Source: Stentor coeruleus (taxonomy: Eukaryota > Ciliophora > Heterotrichea > Heterotrichida > Stentoridae). Taken from it: a stretch of 26,482 bases of DNA. Below, piece by piece: positions 1 to 9,158 of the stretch. Where the stretch lies: contig MPUH01001004.1 of the NCBI GenBank assembly GCA_001970955.1, forward strand, positions 1 to 26,482. The letters run 5' to 3'. How positions within the stretch are numbered: position 1 is the first letter of the stretch; each line of letters begins with the position of its first letter. Under the pieces are notes generated by a model. It worked only from the letters and a program-made list of their open reading frames with translations, did not search any database and had not been told where the DNA came from. A program made the translations under genes and the position numbers.

Positions 1-740
1 GACTCTAATGATTTCTAGTATAATCACAATTAGCTTATGAAATTATAATATATACTTTTCTGTAAATGGCAATTATTACTTATTTTTTATAGTCTTTATT
101 TGATATAATGACACACCTAATTTCAAAGATTTTAGATTGCGCATAATCTTTATAATTATAACTTGGCCTATCAAATACATAATATTTAAGCAGATATACA
201 AACATTATTAATACCATCAAACATTCAATAGTTATTTTCAAAATCTGAAATTTTTATTTCTACATAGCATTTCCCATAAAAATATCAGATACTTCATCAA
301 TATCATCTTCACTTTCGCAACTATCAATTTCTTCTTCATCTTCAGAGTTTTTTCTGTCCATTCCAGGCGATAAAACAGTTTTTTAATATCCGCATTAAGC
401 CTGATTTCTTCCTTGCTTACAATAGATTCTTCTAAATTGATCTCTGCTATAACTCATTTAATCCTTCCCCCATAAGCGAAGTATCTCTGAAAATTTTCAT
501 TTATTATCCATTTGACTAGCTCATAGAATTAATCCTTCAGCTTAAGATTATTTTAAAATCAATAATCATCCTAAATCAAACATTTTCAATTCTATTCAAA
601 AACCCTTCAATTTCTTACCTAATTATTATTAGCAAAATTTAAGTTGTCTATAATTTATAAAAACAAGTCAATAATCCGGTAGTATGAAAAATTGTCTCCA
701 AATTAATAAGATACTCTGATTCATATAAAAAAGTAATTTA
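1..740. other. Intergenic left edge; upstream region of the PKG-like gene
   Basis: No intact gene is visible. The left third is plain AT-rich DNA. Bases about 260-545 hold the decayed minus-strand frame listed separately. Bases 545-740 lead into the PKG-like start at 741; much of this is C-rich and G-poor on the plus strand, as before other plus-strand genes here. No TATA-type or other promoter element can be assigned from one sequence. Confidence 0.5.
260..545 (-). pseudogene. Decayed gene fragment with acidic C-terminus
   Basis: On the minus strand a protein-like frame reads from about 545 to a TAG at 260-262. It is broken by in-frame TAA and TGA codons and by one frame change in an A6 run near 380-385. 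The last roughly 35 codons form a very acidic Glu/Asp/Ser tail ending GNAM, with the preceding LSPGMDRKNSEDEEE stretch in the same frame. Upstream pieces such as FYELVKWIINENFQRYF and VIAEINLEESIVSKEE also look like coding sequence. No GT-AG intron of 15-16 nt removes the breaks. Sequencing indels could explain the frame change but not the stops. I do not recognise the family, and chance open frames cannot be excluded. Confidence 0.33.
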
Positions 741-3305
741 ATGGGTAAATGTATTTCAAGGGAAAGTGAAAACGAACTGATAAAAAAACGTAGCTTAACT
801 AAAGAAGATGAAATTGATGATAAAAGTTGCGATCTTAGGGATACAACAGGGGGAAATTTGCTTCAAGTGAAAAGTTCTATAAGGAAAATTGTTAAAAACT
901 CATTAAAAAAACACTATCTTTTTAAGCAGCTCAAAAAACACGATATGATGATTATTTTTGAAAAGATGATATCAACTGAGTACCTAAATGATGAAGTTAT
1001 ATATGAACAAGGCGCTCTTGGAAACAAGTTTTATGTTATTAGCTCAGGAATCGTTAAAGTGATACGTGATGGTATCATTTCAGATAAGCTAACTAAAGGA
1101 GGGACTTTTGGAGAAATGGCACTTGTGACTTCTTCAAAGAGAAAAGAGACGGTAGAGACTATATCTAAAACAGCTGTTTGGTCTTTAAGTCGTGGGTGTT
1201 TTAAACAAGCTTTGAAGATCATTTTCTCAAAAAACTTCGACAGCCATCGCGAGTTTATCTCAAAAATAAAATTCTTCGCAAACGCTGCTGACTCGCAAAA
1301 AGACGCCCTAACACGCCTTTCTGTAGTCCACGAGTACAAAGAAAATGACGTAATAATAAAAGAAAACGACGATGCTGAGTTGATGTTTATTCTAATCGAA
1401 GGTAAAATTTCTCTACAAAAATCCAACTCCGAGCCTTTAATCCTAGATTCAGGGAGTACATTTGGTGAAGTAGCACTTCTAACAGGTAGTAAAATTCGTT
1501 TTACAGCAGTTTCATCTGAAAACTCAAAACTTTTATCTCTAGACAAAGCCGCTCTTATATCAGTATTTGGGGAAAATTTCCGAGACACTATATTGAAAAA
1601 CATAGCAAAATACTCAATATTACATGATAGTTTCTTAGAGTTCTTAAGCAAAGAACATATAATTATGATTGTTGAAAGCCTTGTTTGGAACCAATACCCA
1701 CCTGGAGAAGTGATTTTACCTTTAGGATATGATAAACAGTCTAGGTTTCTGGCTATTTGTACCGGTGATGTTGTTTCAATATCAAATTCTCAAGTTTTTA
1801 AATCAGGTATGGTCATAGGCTTGAAGAATGAAAATGAAAGAAAACTTTTAAATGAAGAGTATATAGCAGGTAATGATACAGTTGTAGGGGAAATAAATGC
1901 TGAAAGTGTTGAGAGTATGCTGAACATAAAAATCGATGAACTTTATCAGGAAGCAGAATCTATAAAAGTTCTTAAGAGTATTAGTATTTTTAAGTATCTT
2001 CCTTTGCATAAACTCAAAACTTTGAGTTCGAAGATGTATGTGGAGGAATTCGAGAAAAAAGAGATAATTTTTAATGCTAAAGACCCTGCTGACAATTTGT
2101 ATATTGTTATTGATGGATCTGTGGAAATTTATAATGAAGGCAAAGTGCTGAGAACTTTAGGAAAAGATGACTTTTTTGGAGAGAGGTGCTTGAGTGAAGA
2201 GACTAGGTCAGCTTCTGCAAGAGCTTTGACAAGAACAGATTGTTGGGTTATTTATGCTGATGATTTAAGGGCTATAATGGATGAGACAATAAATATTGAA
2301 CTTGAACGTAAAAAGTATTACCAGGCTGATATGATGCTGAATAATCTTATGTTTGTACAAGTTTGGGATGAAAAATCAGAAAGAAGAGTTTATATGACTT
2401 ATTATGAAAAACATAAAGCGTTTTATGATGTTGAGGTTATTAGTAAAGCTAGGTATTCAACTCAGGAACAATGTTTGAAGTTAGTGCAGGAGAAACAGAT
2501 TAATTTGAAACTGGATTACTATCTTATTGTTAAACTTGTAAAGACTTTTACTGATTATCATAATGTGTATTTTGTTACAGAACATATTGGAGGAATAACC
2601 TTAAAAGAATACATGAAAACCCATATAAACGAAAACACTTGTCGTTTCCTAACCGCTTGCCTTGTTTCTATCTTAGAATACCTTCACGACAAAGATATAG
2701 TCTACCGAGATTTATGTCCAGAAAATATTCAAGTTAACAACCAAGGTTACCCTCATCTCTACAATTTTTCGGCATCTAAAATTGTCAAAGGAAGAACTTA
2801 TACGAACATCGGTAATATATACTATAAATCCCCAGAAATATTCACTGGCAGGGGCTACTCTAAATCCACTGATTATTGGAGTCTTGGGGTTTTATTATAT
2901 GAAATGTTATATGGTACTTTACCTTTTGGCATAAATCCTACAGATGATCCAGTCACTGTATATGAAAAAATTATCAATAACTCACTGAGTTTTTCAGCTA
3001 CACATGTTTATGTTCTTGCTAATGAATTAATTGAAAAGCTTCTCCAAAACGATACTAAAAGAACTCAAGGAGAAAGTATTAGAAAAAGCCCATGGATGGG
3101 GAAAATTAGCTGGGACCGTCTTGCGAGGCCTAATACTATATCTTTTGTAGGACCGAAAATTCCCCCTATACGCACAAACTCGCTTAAGGAAAATAAAATC
3201 AAGACTTTGGAAAGATATTTGAATGAGAATTTCCCTGAAGAGAGCCGGCAGAAGATTTTTAGGAGTAATTCACTTTTGAGTTTCAAGTGGGATAAGTATT
3301 TCTAA
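741..3305 (+). CDS. PKG-like protein with four cNMP-binding domains and a degenerate (pseudo)kinase domain
   Basis: The 854-residue protein has the architecture and length of alveolate cGMP-dependent protein kinases: four cyclic-nucleotide-binding domains (about 60-165, 175-285, 290-395, 410-520) and a C-terminal AGC-type kinase domain (about 540-790). cNBD1 keeps FGEMAL with the phosphate-binding Arg (R134). cNBD2 has FGEVALL but Ile at that Arg position. cNBD3 is degenerate, as is usual for the third site in apicomplexan PKG. cNBD4 keeps FFGER and TRSASA. The kinase domain has lost its catalytic set: the VAIK lysine is Glu565, HRDLK is YRDLC (Cys659) and DFG is NFS (675-677). The alpha-C Glu584, activation-loop T688, SPE and DYWSLG motifs remain. 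The N-terminus MGKCIS fits myristoylation of Gly2 and palmitoylation of Cys4. Seen: residues. Known: their catalytic roles. Inferred: a cNMP-responsive scaffold or regulator rather than an active kinase. No intron is needed. Confidence 0.9.
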   Translation: MGKCISRESENELIKKRSLTKEDEIDDKSCDLRDTTGGNLLQVKSSIRKIVKNSLKKHYLFKQLKKHDMMIIFEKMISTEYLNDEVIYEQGALGNKFYVISSGIVKVIRDGIISDKLTKGGTFGEMALVTSSKRKETVETISKTAVWSLSRGCFKQALKIIFSKNFDSHREFISKIKFFANAADSQKDALTRLSVVHEYKENDVIIKENDDAELMFILIEGKISLQKSNSEPLILDSGSTFGEVALLTGSKIRFTAVSSENSKLLSLDKAALISVFGENFRDTILKNIAKYSILHDSFLEFLSKEHIIMIVESLVWNQYPPGEVILPLGYDKQSRFLAICTGDVVSISNSQVFKSGMVIGLKNENERKLLNEEYIAGNDTVVGEINAESVESMLNIKIDELYQEAESIKVLKSISIFKYLPLHKLKTLSSKMYVEEFEKKEIIFNAKDPADNLYIVIDGSVEIYNEGKVLRTLGKDDFFGERCLSEETRSASARALTRTDCWVIYADDLRAIMDETINIELERKKYYQADMMLNNLMFVQVWDEKSERRVYMTYYEKHKAFYDVEVISKARYSTQEQCLKLVQEKQINLKLDYYLIVKLVKTFTDYHNVYFVTEHIGGITLKEYMKTHINENTCRFLTACLVSILEYLHDKDIVYRDLCPENIQVNNQGYPHLYNFSASKIVKGRTYTNIGNIYYKSPEIFTGRGYSKSTDYWSLGVLLYEMLYGTLPFGINPTDDPVTVYEKIINNSLSFSATHVYVLANELIEKLLQNDTKRTQGESIRKSPWMGKISWDRLARPNTISFVGPKIPPIRTNSLKENKIKTLERYLNENFPEESRQKIFRSNSLLSFKWDKYF

Positions 3306-3335
3306 TAGTTTTATATTAATTTAGAATAAATCATA

Positions 3336-4364
3336 ATGGGAGAACATGATCGATGCCGAGGGTGTATTTTCGGAGCTTGGCTAGGCGATGCAAGTGGGGC
3401 TGTGCTTGAGTTCCGGGGGCGTCCATCTGAAGAAGATCTCCAAAGAGCTTTAGATTTGCCAGGAGGGGGTGCTCATAACGTTGGTCCAGGTCAAATTACC
3501 GATGATGGAGAACTAACATGTGCCCTTCTTCATGGACTTATAGACGGAAATTCTACATTTGACTTAAACAAAATTGCAACTCGATACGGGCAATGGATTT
3601 TATCAAAGCCTTTTGATTTAGGAGGTACATTAAGAAAATCTCTTCCTAAAGCTTGTAACATGAAAACCCATCAAGCTGAGATGGTAAGAAGAGGTGCTAA
3701 GCTTTCTAATACATCACAAAGTAATGGATGCTTAATGAGAATTTCTCCAATGGGTATTTTCTGTCGTAATTTGCCTTTAGAAGATATTTATACTGCTGTT
3801 TCTGAAGAAGTTAGTTTAAGTCATCAGAATGAAAGTGCTGTTCAAGCTTGTTGTTTATGGGTTATTTGCTTATGTTTGCTTATTAAAAGTGGGAATAGGA
3901 TTGAATCATGGGAAAGGGCTAAAGATTTTATGCAAGGGAAGGTTAATGTAGAAGTCGCTGATTGGATAAGAATGATTGATGCACCTAGTTGCGACCTTTT
4001 GGTACATAAACCATCAGGATGGCTTAAGATTTCTTTTATATATGGGCTAAGATATTTGATTCAAGGATTAAATTATACTGAATCAATAACAACTATTATG
4101 AGACAAGGAGGAGATACAGATACAAATGCTTGTATTATAGGATCGCTTATAGCTGCTGCTGATGGATATTCTACTTTACCTCAAGAAAGATTGCAAAAAG
4201 TCATTAACTGGAGTCCAAATAATGGGGGAATAAAAAGACCTAAATGGCTTAGAGTTAGTACTTGTTCAGAAATTGTTGATAGGCTTATTGAAATAGCCCC
4301 AACAACACTTAGAATGATAGGAAGTACTAGTGAATATAAAACGAAGACTAAACAAAAATATTAA
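3336..4364 (+). CDS. ADP-ribosylglycohydrolase (DraG/ARH family)
   Basis: The 342-residue protein matches the ADP-ribosyl-glycohydrolase family (PF03747), which removes ADP-ribose from modified proteins or cleaves related O-linked ADP-ribose compounds using two Mg ions. Both metal-binding motifs are present: TDDGE at 55-59 near the N-terminus and GGDTDTNA at 258-265. The conserved SNGCLMR block (129-135) and the GCIFGAWLGDA opening are also present, so an active enzyme is expected. There is no signal peptide or membrane segment, so it should be cytosolic or nuclear. Its exact substrate (Arg-, Ser- or O-acetyl-linked) cannot be told from the motifs. It starts 30 bp after the PKG-like gene on the same strand, leaving almost no room for a separate promoter. 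Confidence 0.93.
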   Translation: MGEHDRCRGCIFGAWLGDASGAVLEFRGRPSEEDLQRALDLPGGGAHNVGPGQITDDGELTCALLHGLIDGNSTFDLNKIATRYGQWILSKPFDLGGTLRKSLPKACNMKTHQAEMVRRGAKLSNTSQSNGCLMRISPMGIFCRNLPLEDIYTAVSEEVSLSHQNESAVQACCLWVICLCLLIKSGNRIESWERAKDFMQGKVNVEVADWIRMIDAPSCDLLVHKPSGWLKISFIYGLRYLIQGLNYTESITTIMRQGGDTDTNACIIGSLIAAADGYSTLPQERLQKVINWSPNNGGIKRPKWLRVSTCSEIVDRLIEIAPTTLRMIGSTSEYKTKTKQKY

Positions 4365-5259
4365 ACTAAATGAAAGTGTGTAATAATAGTCTTTTGTTTT
4401 TATGCATGTTATTAGGTAAATTTATTATGATTATTTGCATTGTTTATTTAAAAGTATTTGAAATAAGATAGGAAATTATTAGGAAGAAATAATATTTTAA
4501 AATAAGGAAAAGGGAATTTTATAAAGAGTATATAGAAATATGATAAACTGGANTGTTTATTTAAAAGTATTTGAAATAAGATAGGAAATTATTAGGAAGA
4601 AATAATATTTTAAAATATGGAAAAGGGAATTTTATAAAGAGTATATAGAAATATGATAAACTGGAGCAATATGCATTTTTATCACAGAGTAGTTATTTTA
4701 ATAGATGATAGTTTTTGGAAATTTAATGATTATCTATTGTATTTTAATAAATAAACAATAATTTTAAATTGCATCTTATGATATTTCATAGAAGTTAAAA
4801 GTTTACAATTTTTATGAAATTTTACTTCTAAAATAAACTACTGATAAATACAAATTAGAAATATGTGATTGATAGGTTGAACTATTTAATGAAGATATAT
4901 AAATTTAAACATAAATGCTTAAAAATATAATCGGTAATCATCATTAAAATATAAATACACAATCAAAGACTCTATAAATAGTCTTCAATCAATCTCATTT
5001 ATAACTAAAAATTAATCTTATTACTAATTAAATAATAAACAAAAGCCTAATGTTTATCATAAAATGGATTATTCTGTCATCTTTTTCATACAATTTATTT
5101 AAACCAATTTTAATATCAAAACTCTTACTAGCCTCTCATAGAATTTTCTTGTTTCATTCCTAACCCTCAACCATTATGTCTCTTCTTTTTTTACACTATT
5201 TTTCAACAATCCCTCAAAAAATCCTTCTCAGCAAAACTCTATCAAATTATTCTAAATTA
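4365..5259. other. Convergent intergenic region
   Basis: This lies between two converging genes. It contains the N-separated duplication at 4441-4665 and otherwise only AT-rich DNA. The plus strand is G-richer than C at first, then becomes C-rich and G-poor from about 4930, so each strand is C-poor just after its own gene. No gene, RNA or terminator motif is recognisable. Confidence 0.6.
4441..4665. repeat. 112-bp direct repeat around a single N (probable assembly artefact)
   Basis: Copies at 4441-4552 and 4554-4665 differ at one base and are separated only by the N at 4553. The same layout recurs at three other Ns in the window. This is what results when two overlapping contig ends are joined with an N instead of being merged. 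The true locus probably has one copy. Confidence 0.9.
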
Positions 5260-6371
5260 TTAACATAAATACTCTTGTAGCAACAAAGTATCCTTATCAA
5301 TTTTTTTTAAATAATCCTGTCCTCTAAAATAAAATCTATAAAACGGTGTGGTTTCAGCTTCAATCCATAAACAAATGCACTTCCTTAATTCCTTACTCAG
5401 CCTGCATATTTTCTCCACATTTTCCTTTATCAACTTCTGAGAAATTTTTCCTCCTTTAAGCACAAACAAAGCTTTTTCCCTTTTCCTCACTTTCTTCAAT
5501 ATCAAAACCGTATTTTCTCTATCTTTCCTAATATCCTCACATTTTTTGTATATGGATTCATATACAAAAGGATTTACATCTCTAAACATTTTCTTAAAAC
5601 TTTCCTTATCTTCAATAGTCCCAAGCATTTCTTGTAAAAACCCCTCAATTATCCCTAAACCAACTTCAATCCCAGTAGCCAAAGCATCATGAGTTCTCGG
5701 GATTTTTTTTAATGCTTCATCAATTTGCATTTTAATCATAGTATTTTCTTCAATGTTTTTGCATACTTTCCAATATAATAAAGAATAAAACCAATCATCA
5801 GGGATTGTTGGCGAGTTTTTAAAAGTTACAACCCTTTTAGGCTCTATGCTAATATATGGGCTTTGGGTTATGTCAAAAGTCTTGTAAAAAATTTTCGTTG
5901 TGTTGATTGAAGACTGTCTTTTTTTTGGCTTGTTTATTGGCTTTCTCTGATAGGCTATTACTTAGGAGATGAGATTAGGCTGAATAAAGCTTGTGGTTTT
6001 TTTTTGAAATTTTCAAGGACAGAGCTCCAGACTTTTTTGCTTTTTATTTTTGTGAACTCTTCCATAATTAGGTTTTGCGGCATGTTAGAGGTTTCAGATA
6101 AGGTTCGTTTGTTGGATTTCATTTTATGGCTTATTCGTATTGGAGATGCGTTGAAGATTTCTTGAAGTTTTGTGTTTGCTGATGTGTCGAAGTATCTTCT
6201 TAGAGAAGCTCTAAGGTTTTTGTTGTTAACATCAGAAGAAATGAATTTTTTTTCTATAATTGTTGTTGTACTGTTGGTAGATTCAACACTTTCAGGCCTA
6301 TCAAAGATATCAAAACTCTTGTCTTGAGCTACCCTCATTGTCCTTCCTCTGTAATGAGAAGCTAGTTTCAT
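5260..6371 (-). CDS. Unknown helical protein, two exons joined by a 17-nt intron
   Basis: Exon 1 (6371-5962, ATG at 6371) encodes a basic, Ser/Thr-rich, probably disordered region. Exon 2 (5944-5260) encodes a Lys-rich linker, then an aromatic block (IPDDWFYSLLYWKV) and a long alpha-helical, charged domain ending QEYLC. Removing bases 5945-5961 (GTAATAG...CAGAG) joins the frames into a 364-residue protein. Without splicing, exon 1 stops at once (TAA TAG), and exon 2 has over 60 good codons before its first Met, so one spliced gene is the better reading. No family, signal peptide or membrane segment is recognised. The 17-nt length is unusual here: the other four introns are 15 nt. Using the nearer CAG acceptor (15 nt) would give a 140-residue product ending KESQ. 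It is divergent from the CK1 gene and converges on the hydrolase gene. Confidence 0.72.
5945..5961 (-). other. 17-nt intron with tandem acceptor
   Basis: On the minus strand it begins GTAATAG and ends CAGAG. Two AG acceptors lie 2 nt apart. The 17-nt choice keeps the downstream frame open; the 15-nt choice leads to TAA four codons later. Retention also gives an immediate TAA TAG. Confidence 0.65.
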
Positions 6372-7307
6372 TTTTATAGTAGAAAATCACATAGTCAGAT
6401 GGGAAATCAAATTTTTTTGCTTCAAAACTTAGCAAATATAAAAAACTTGGATGTTAATATATATATGTGATAATATAAAAGAGAACTTTGATTTTTATAA
6501 TAGCTTATGATTATAAAAAAAAGATTAATTAAGTAAAAATTATGACCATATAGAAAGATCTGCATATCATTTGAAAATAATGAGAGAAATGTGAGAATTA
6601 AGGCATTTGAGTTAAAAACTGAGGTTTTAAGGATACAAATTTAATGCTGGAATGACTATAAAAATATAATGCTTATCAAGAAAAGGTTTTGAATTCGAAG
6701 TCAGTGAATAAAGCTTGATCATATATTTTAGTACAAGAATCATAATATAAAATGACCTTAATCTTATATATAATAGTAAATAGAATAGGATTATATTATT
6801 AGCAAGCACGGAAATTGATGCTGAAATTAATAGCTTAATAAAAGATTATCAGGCTTCATACTTAATTTTTATAATAACCAATCTGAAGTTTTTATTAATT
6901 CAACAAATTATTGAGATTATTCCTACGGTGACAGATATCTTACCACCTACATTCAGCTATTTCAAAGCCAAAATTAATTCTCTTACCAATCCAAATTTCT
7001 TTAATCTTTAAACAAAAAAATTACCACCTACATTCAGCTATTTCAAAGCCAAAATTAATTCTCTTACCAATCCAAATTTCTTTAATCTTTAAACAAAAAA
7101 ATTACTTCCATACTGTTCAAAACTTCAACTTTCAGTCACAACCTAATCATCATCCTAAAAATCAAATCCACTTACCAAAAACCCCATACTATTTTTCTCT
7201 ACCAAATACTCTTAATCCTATTACTTCCTCTTTTCAACCCTAAACTCTAACCATCACACCACAAAAATCCAAAAATCTACCAAACTTATTCAAATCCTAT
7301 AATAAAA
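6372..7307. other. Divergent intergenic region with G-free tract
   Basis: This is the shared upstream region of the minus-strand unknown gene and the plus-strand CK1 gene. It contains the 81-bp tandem duplication at 6940-7101. From 7136 to 7309 the plus strand has no G at all (174 nt) while C is abundant; the next G is that of the CK1 ATG. A 60-codon minus-strand frame at 6627-6809 has no support. Both promoters should lie here, but no specific element is identifiable. Confidence 0.6.
6940..7101. repeat. Perfect 81-bp tandem duplication
   Basis: Units 6940-7020 and 7021-7101 are identical by eye and adjoin directly, with no N between them. They lie about 205-370 bp upstream of the CK1 start. 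This could be a real recent duplication, possibly in promoter sequence, or an unmarked assembly error like the four N-marked ones. Confidence 0.9.
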
Positions 7308-8291
7308 ATGCAAGAAAATAGTCTATTCTTAAATCAATACCACATAGAAAGCCTTCTAGGCTCAGGGGGTTTTGGCAGTGTCTACAAAGCGACTCATCTA
7401 ACAACTCAATCATCCTACGCAATCAAAGTTGATAAAAAACGCAAAGGCAATGTCAAACAAGAATCCACCATTCTTTTCGAACTTCAAGGTGGTGAAGGTA
7501 TAGTAAAAGTCTATGAAGCTGGAGAAACTGAAGAGTTCACTTATATGATTATGGAACTTCTTGGACCAAGTTTAAGTAAAATCCAAAAGCAACAAGGGGG
7601 AAAGTTCTCATTAGACACCGTAATCCCAATCATAATCCAATCATTATATAGACTTCAATACATCCATTCCTTTGGCATTGTTCATAGGGACTTAAAGCCT
7701 CAGCAATTCCTAGTTGGACCAAACAACAATTTGTATTTAGTTGACTATGGACTTGCACGTAAATTCATTGTGCAAGGAACACACATTCCTTATCAAAGTA
7801 ACTGCTCTAGAGCTGGAAATTCGACTTATGCATCTTTGAATAATCATATTGGCATACATCAAACTAGAAGAGATGATATTGAATCTTTAGCATATATGGC
7901 TGTATCATTGATGAATGGAAGACTTCCTTGGCAACAGTCGTCTAGGATTAATTCAAGTGTTAAGTGGAACAATGTATATAAAATTAAGTCCACTATCAAT
8001 TTGTATGAACTTTGTCAGAATTGTCCTTCTGAGTTTGTTATGTTTATACAGTATGCTAGAGCTTTAGATTTTCATGAAGAACCAGATTATGAGTATTTGA
8101 GAAGACTTATTAAAGGTATTCAGCCGCTGGAAGGAGTCCCTGAACCTATGAAGAAAAGCGAGAGTGCCACAAAAGTGACTAACTCGTCTGAGACTGCCCC
8201 AGAAAGCGCGAAGAGCCCTGAAGAGCCTTTGAAAAGCAAAAAACCGGTGGTTATACCGAAATGCAAATCTTATATGATTAGAAGAAAGTAA
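7308..8291 (+). CDS. Casein kinase 1 family Ser/Thr protein kinase, with altered HRDxKxxN motif
   Basis: This 327-residue protein has a kinase domain at about 10-275 and a short Ser/Pro/Lys-rich tail. CK1 features include the TYASLNNHIGIHQTRRDDIESLAY block (172-196) in place of an APE motif. Catalytic residues seen: glycine loop GSGGFG (18-23), AIK lysine K40, alpha-C Glu52, HRDLK with D128 and K130, and DYG (146-148, Tyr for Phe). The unusual point is HRDLKPQQ: the Asn that normally binds the second Mg is Gln133. CK1 kinases usually phosphorylate acidic or primed sites and act in cytosol, nucleus or cilia. No membrane segment or intron is seen. The 174 nt before the ATG contain no G. It is probably active, but the Asn-to-Gln change makes catalytic strength uncertain. 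Confidence 0.93.
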   Translation: MQENSLFLNQYHIESLLGSGGFGSVYKATHLTTQSSYAIKVDKKRKGNVKQESTILFELQGGEGIVKVYEAGETEEFTYMIMELLGPSLSKIQKQQGGKFSLDTVIPIIIQSLYRLQYIHSFGIVHRDLKPQQFLVGPNNNLYLVDYGLARKFIVQGTHIPYQSNCSRAGNSTYASLNNHIGIHQTRRDDIESLAYMAVSLMNGRLPWQQSSRINSSVKWNNVYKIKSTINLYELCQNCPSEFVMFIQYARALDFHEEPDYEYLRRLIKGIQPLEGVPEPMKKSESATKVTNSSETAPESAKSPEEPLKSKKPVVIPKCKSYMIRRK

Positions 8292-9158
8292 TATATTAAG
8301 TGTTATGTTTCTTCTTTTGTGGTATTTGGGTTTTATAAGGTAAATGGAGGATTATGGGTATGATGAAGAAGATGATGATTGTGAAGGACTTATAAAATGC
8401 ATGAAGATCAAAATCATAAATTTATAGGGTTAGAAGTTTGTATAAGATAATATTTTTATGTTGATCATGTATAGTTTCCAGAGTTGAGATTGATTTTTTT
8501 TGTATTTTGTAGATAATTATATGCTTAATAAGATTGAAGCAGATTGTAATTTAGATACTCTGTGGTTTTTTTATATACAGTTTTTATTATGAGCTATGAT
8601 TGGGTTATTGAATTAAAGATATTGCTATAAACATGTTTAGGAAATATTATCGAGAAGATTTACATAATCATAATCTTTAATATGCTTTTAAACCATAAAA
8701 GTTANGGTTTTTATTATGAGCTATGATTGGGTTATTGAATTAAAGATATTGCTGTAAACATGTTTAGGAAATATTATCGAGAAGATTTGCATAATCATAA
8801 TCTTTAATATGCTTTTAAACCATAAAAGTTAAAAAATTGAATCTAAAATGATTCCTAACTTTATATACTATAAAAAACCTATACTCAAATTAAATCAATA
8901 TCATTAATATATGCATAAACACACAATCATCAAGCAAATCATATCTATCATTTAAACTCCATAAACTTTACAAATTTCTTTCAATCTAAATCTTTATCCT
9001 TTAAACCAAACTTAATTCTCCAAAATATAAATTTCTCTCTATAAATCATCTAAAAATCCGCAAACTCAACTCTTAAAAATTACAAAAAATTAATCTAAAC
9101 CTTCATATTCCTCATATCCTATTTTACTCCAATTTCAATATGAATCTTTTATCCTTAC
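8292..9158. other. Convergent intergenic region
   Basis: The first half is G-rich and C-poor on the plus strand. The second half is nearly G-free: from 8935 to 9141 there is a single G, at 9060. It contains the N-separated duplication at 8580-8831. A 27-codon acidic frame starting ATG GAG GAT at 8344 has nothing else to support it. No RNA gene is seen. Confidence 0.6.
8580..8831. repeat. 125-bp direct repeat around a single N (probable assembly artefact)
   Basis: Copies at 8580-8704 and 8707-8831 are nearly identical (two substitutions seen) and flank the N at 8705 plus one extra G. The layout matches the other N sites, so one copy is probably false. Confidence 0.88.

Noticed and set aside
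1031..1651. 206-codon minus-strand frame inside the PKG-like gene
   Set aside because: Antisense shadow of a strongly supported coding region.
6627..6809. 60-codon minus-strand open frame
   Set aside because: Hydrophobic, low-complexity translation in AT-rich DNA; at this composition several frames of this length are expected by chance in the spacers.
8344..8427. 27-codon acidic ATG frame after CK1
   Set aside because: Too short and repetitive (GAT/GAA) to support without conservation or expression data.
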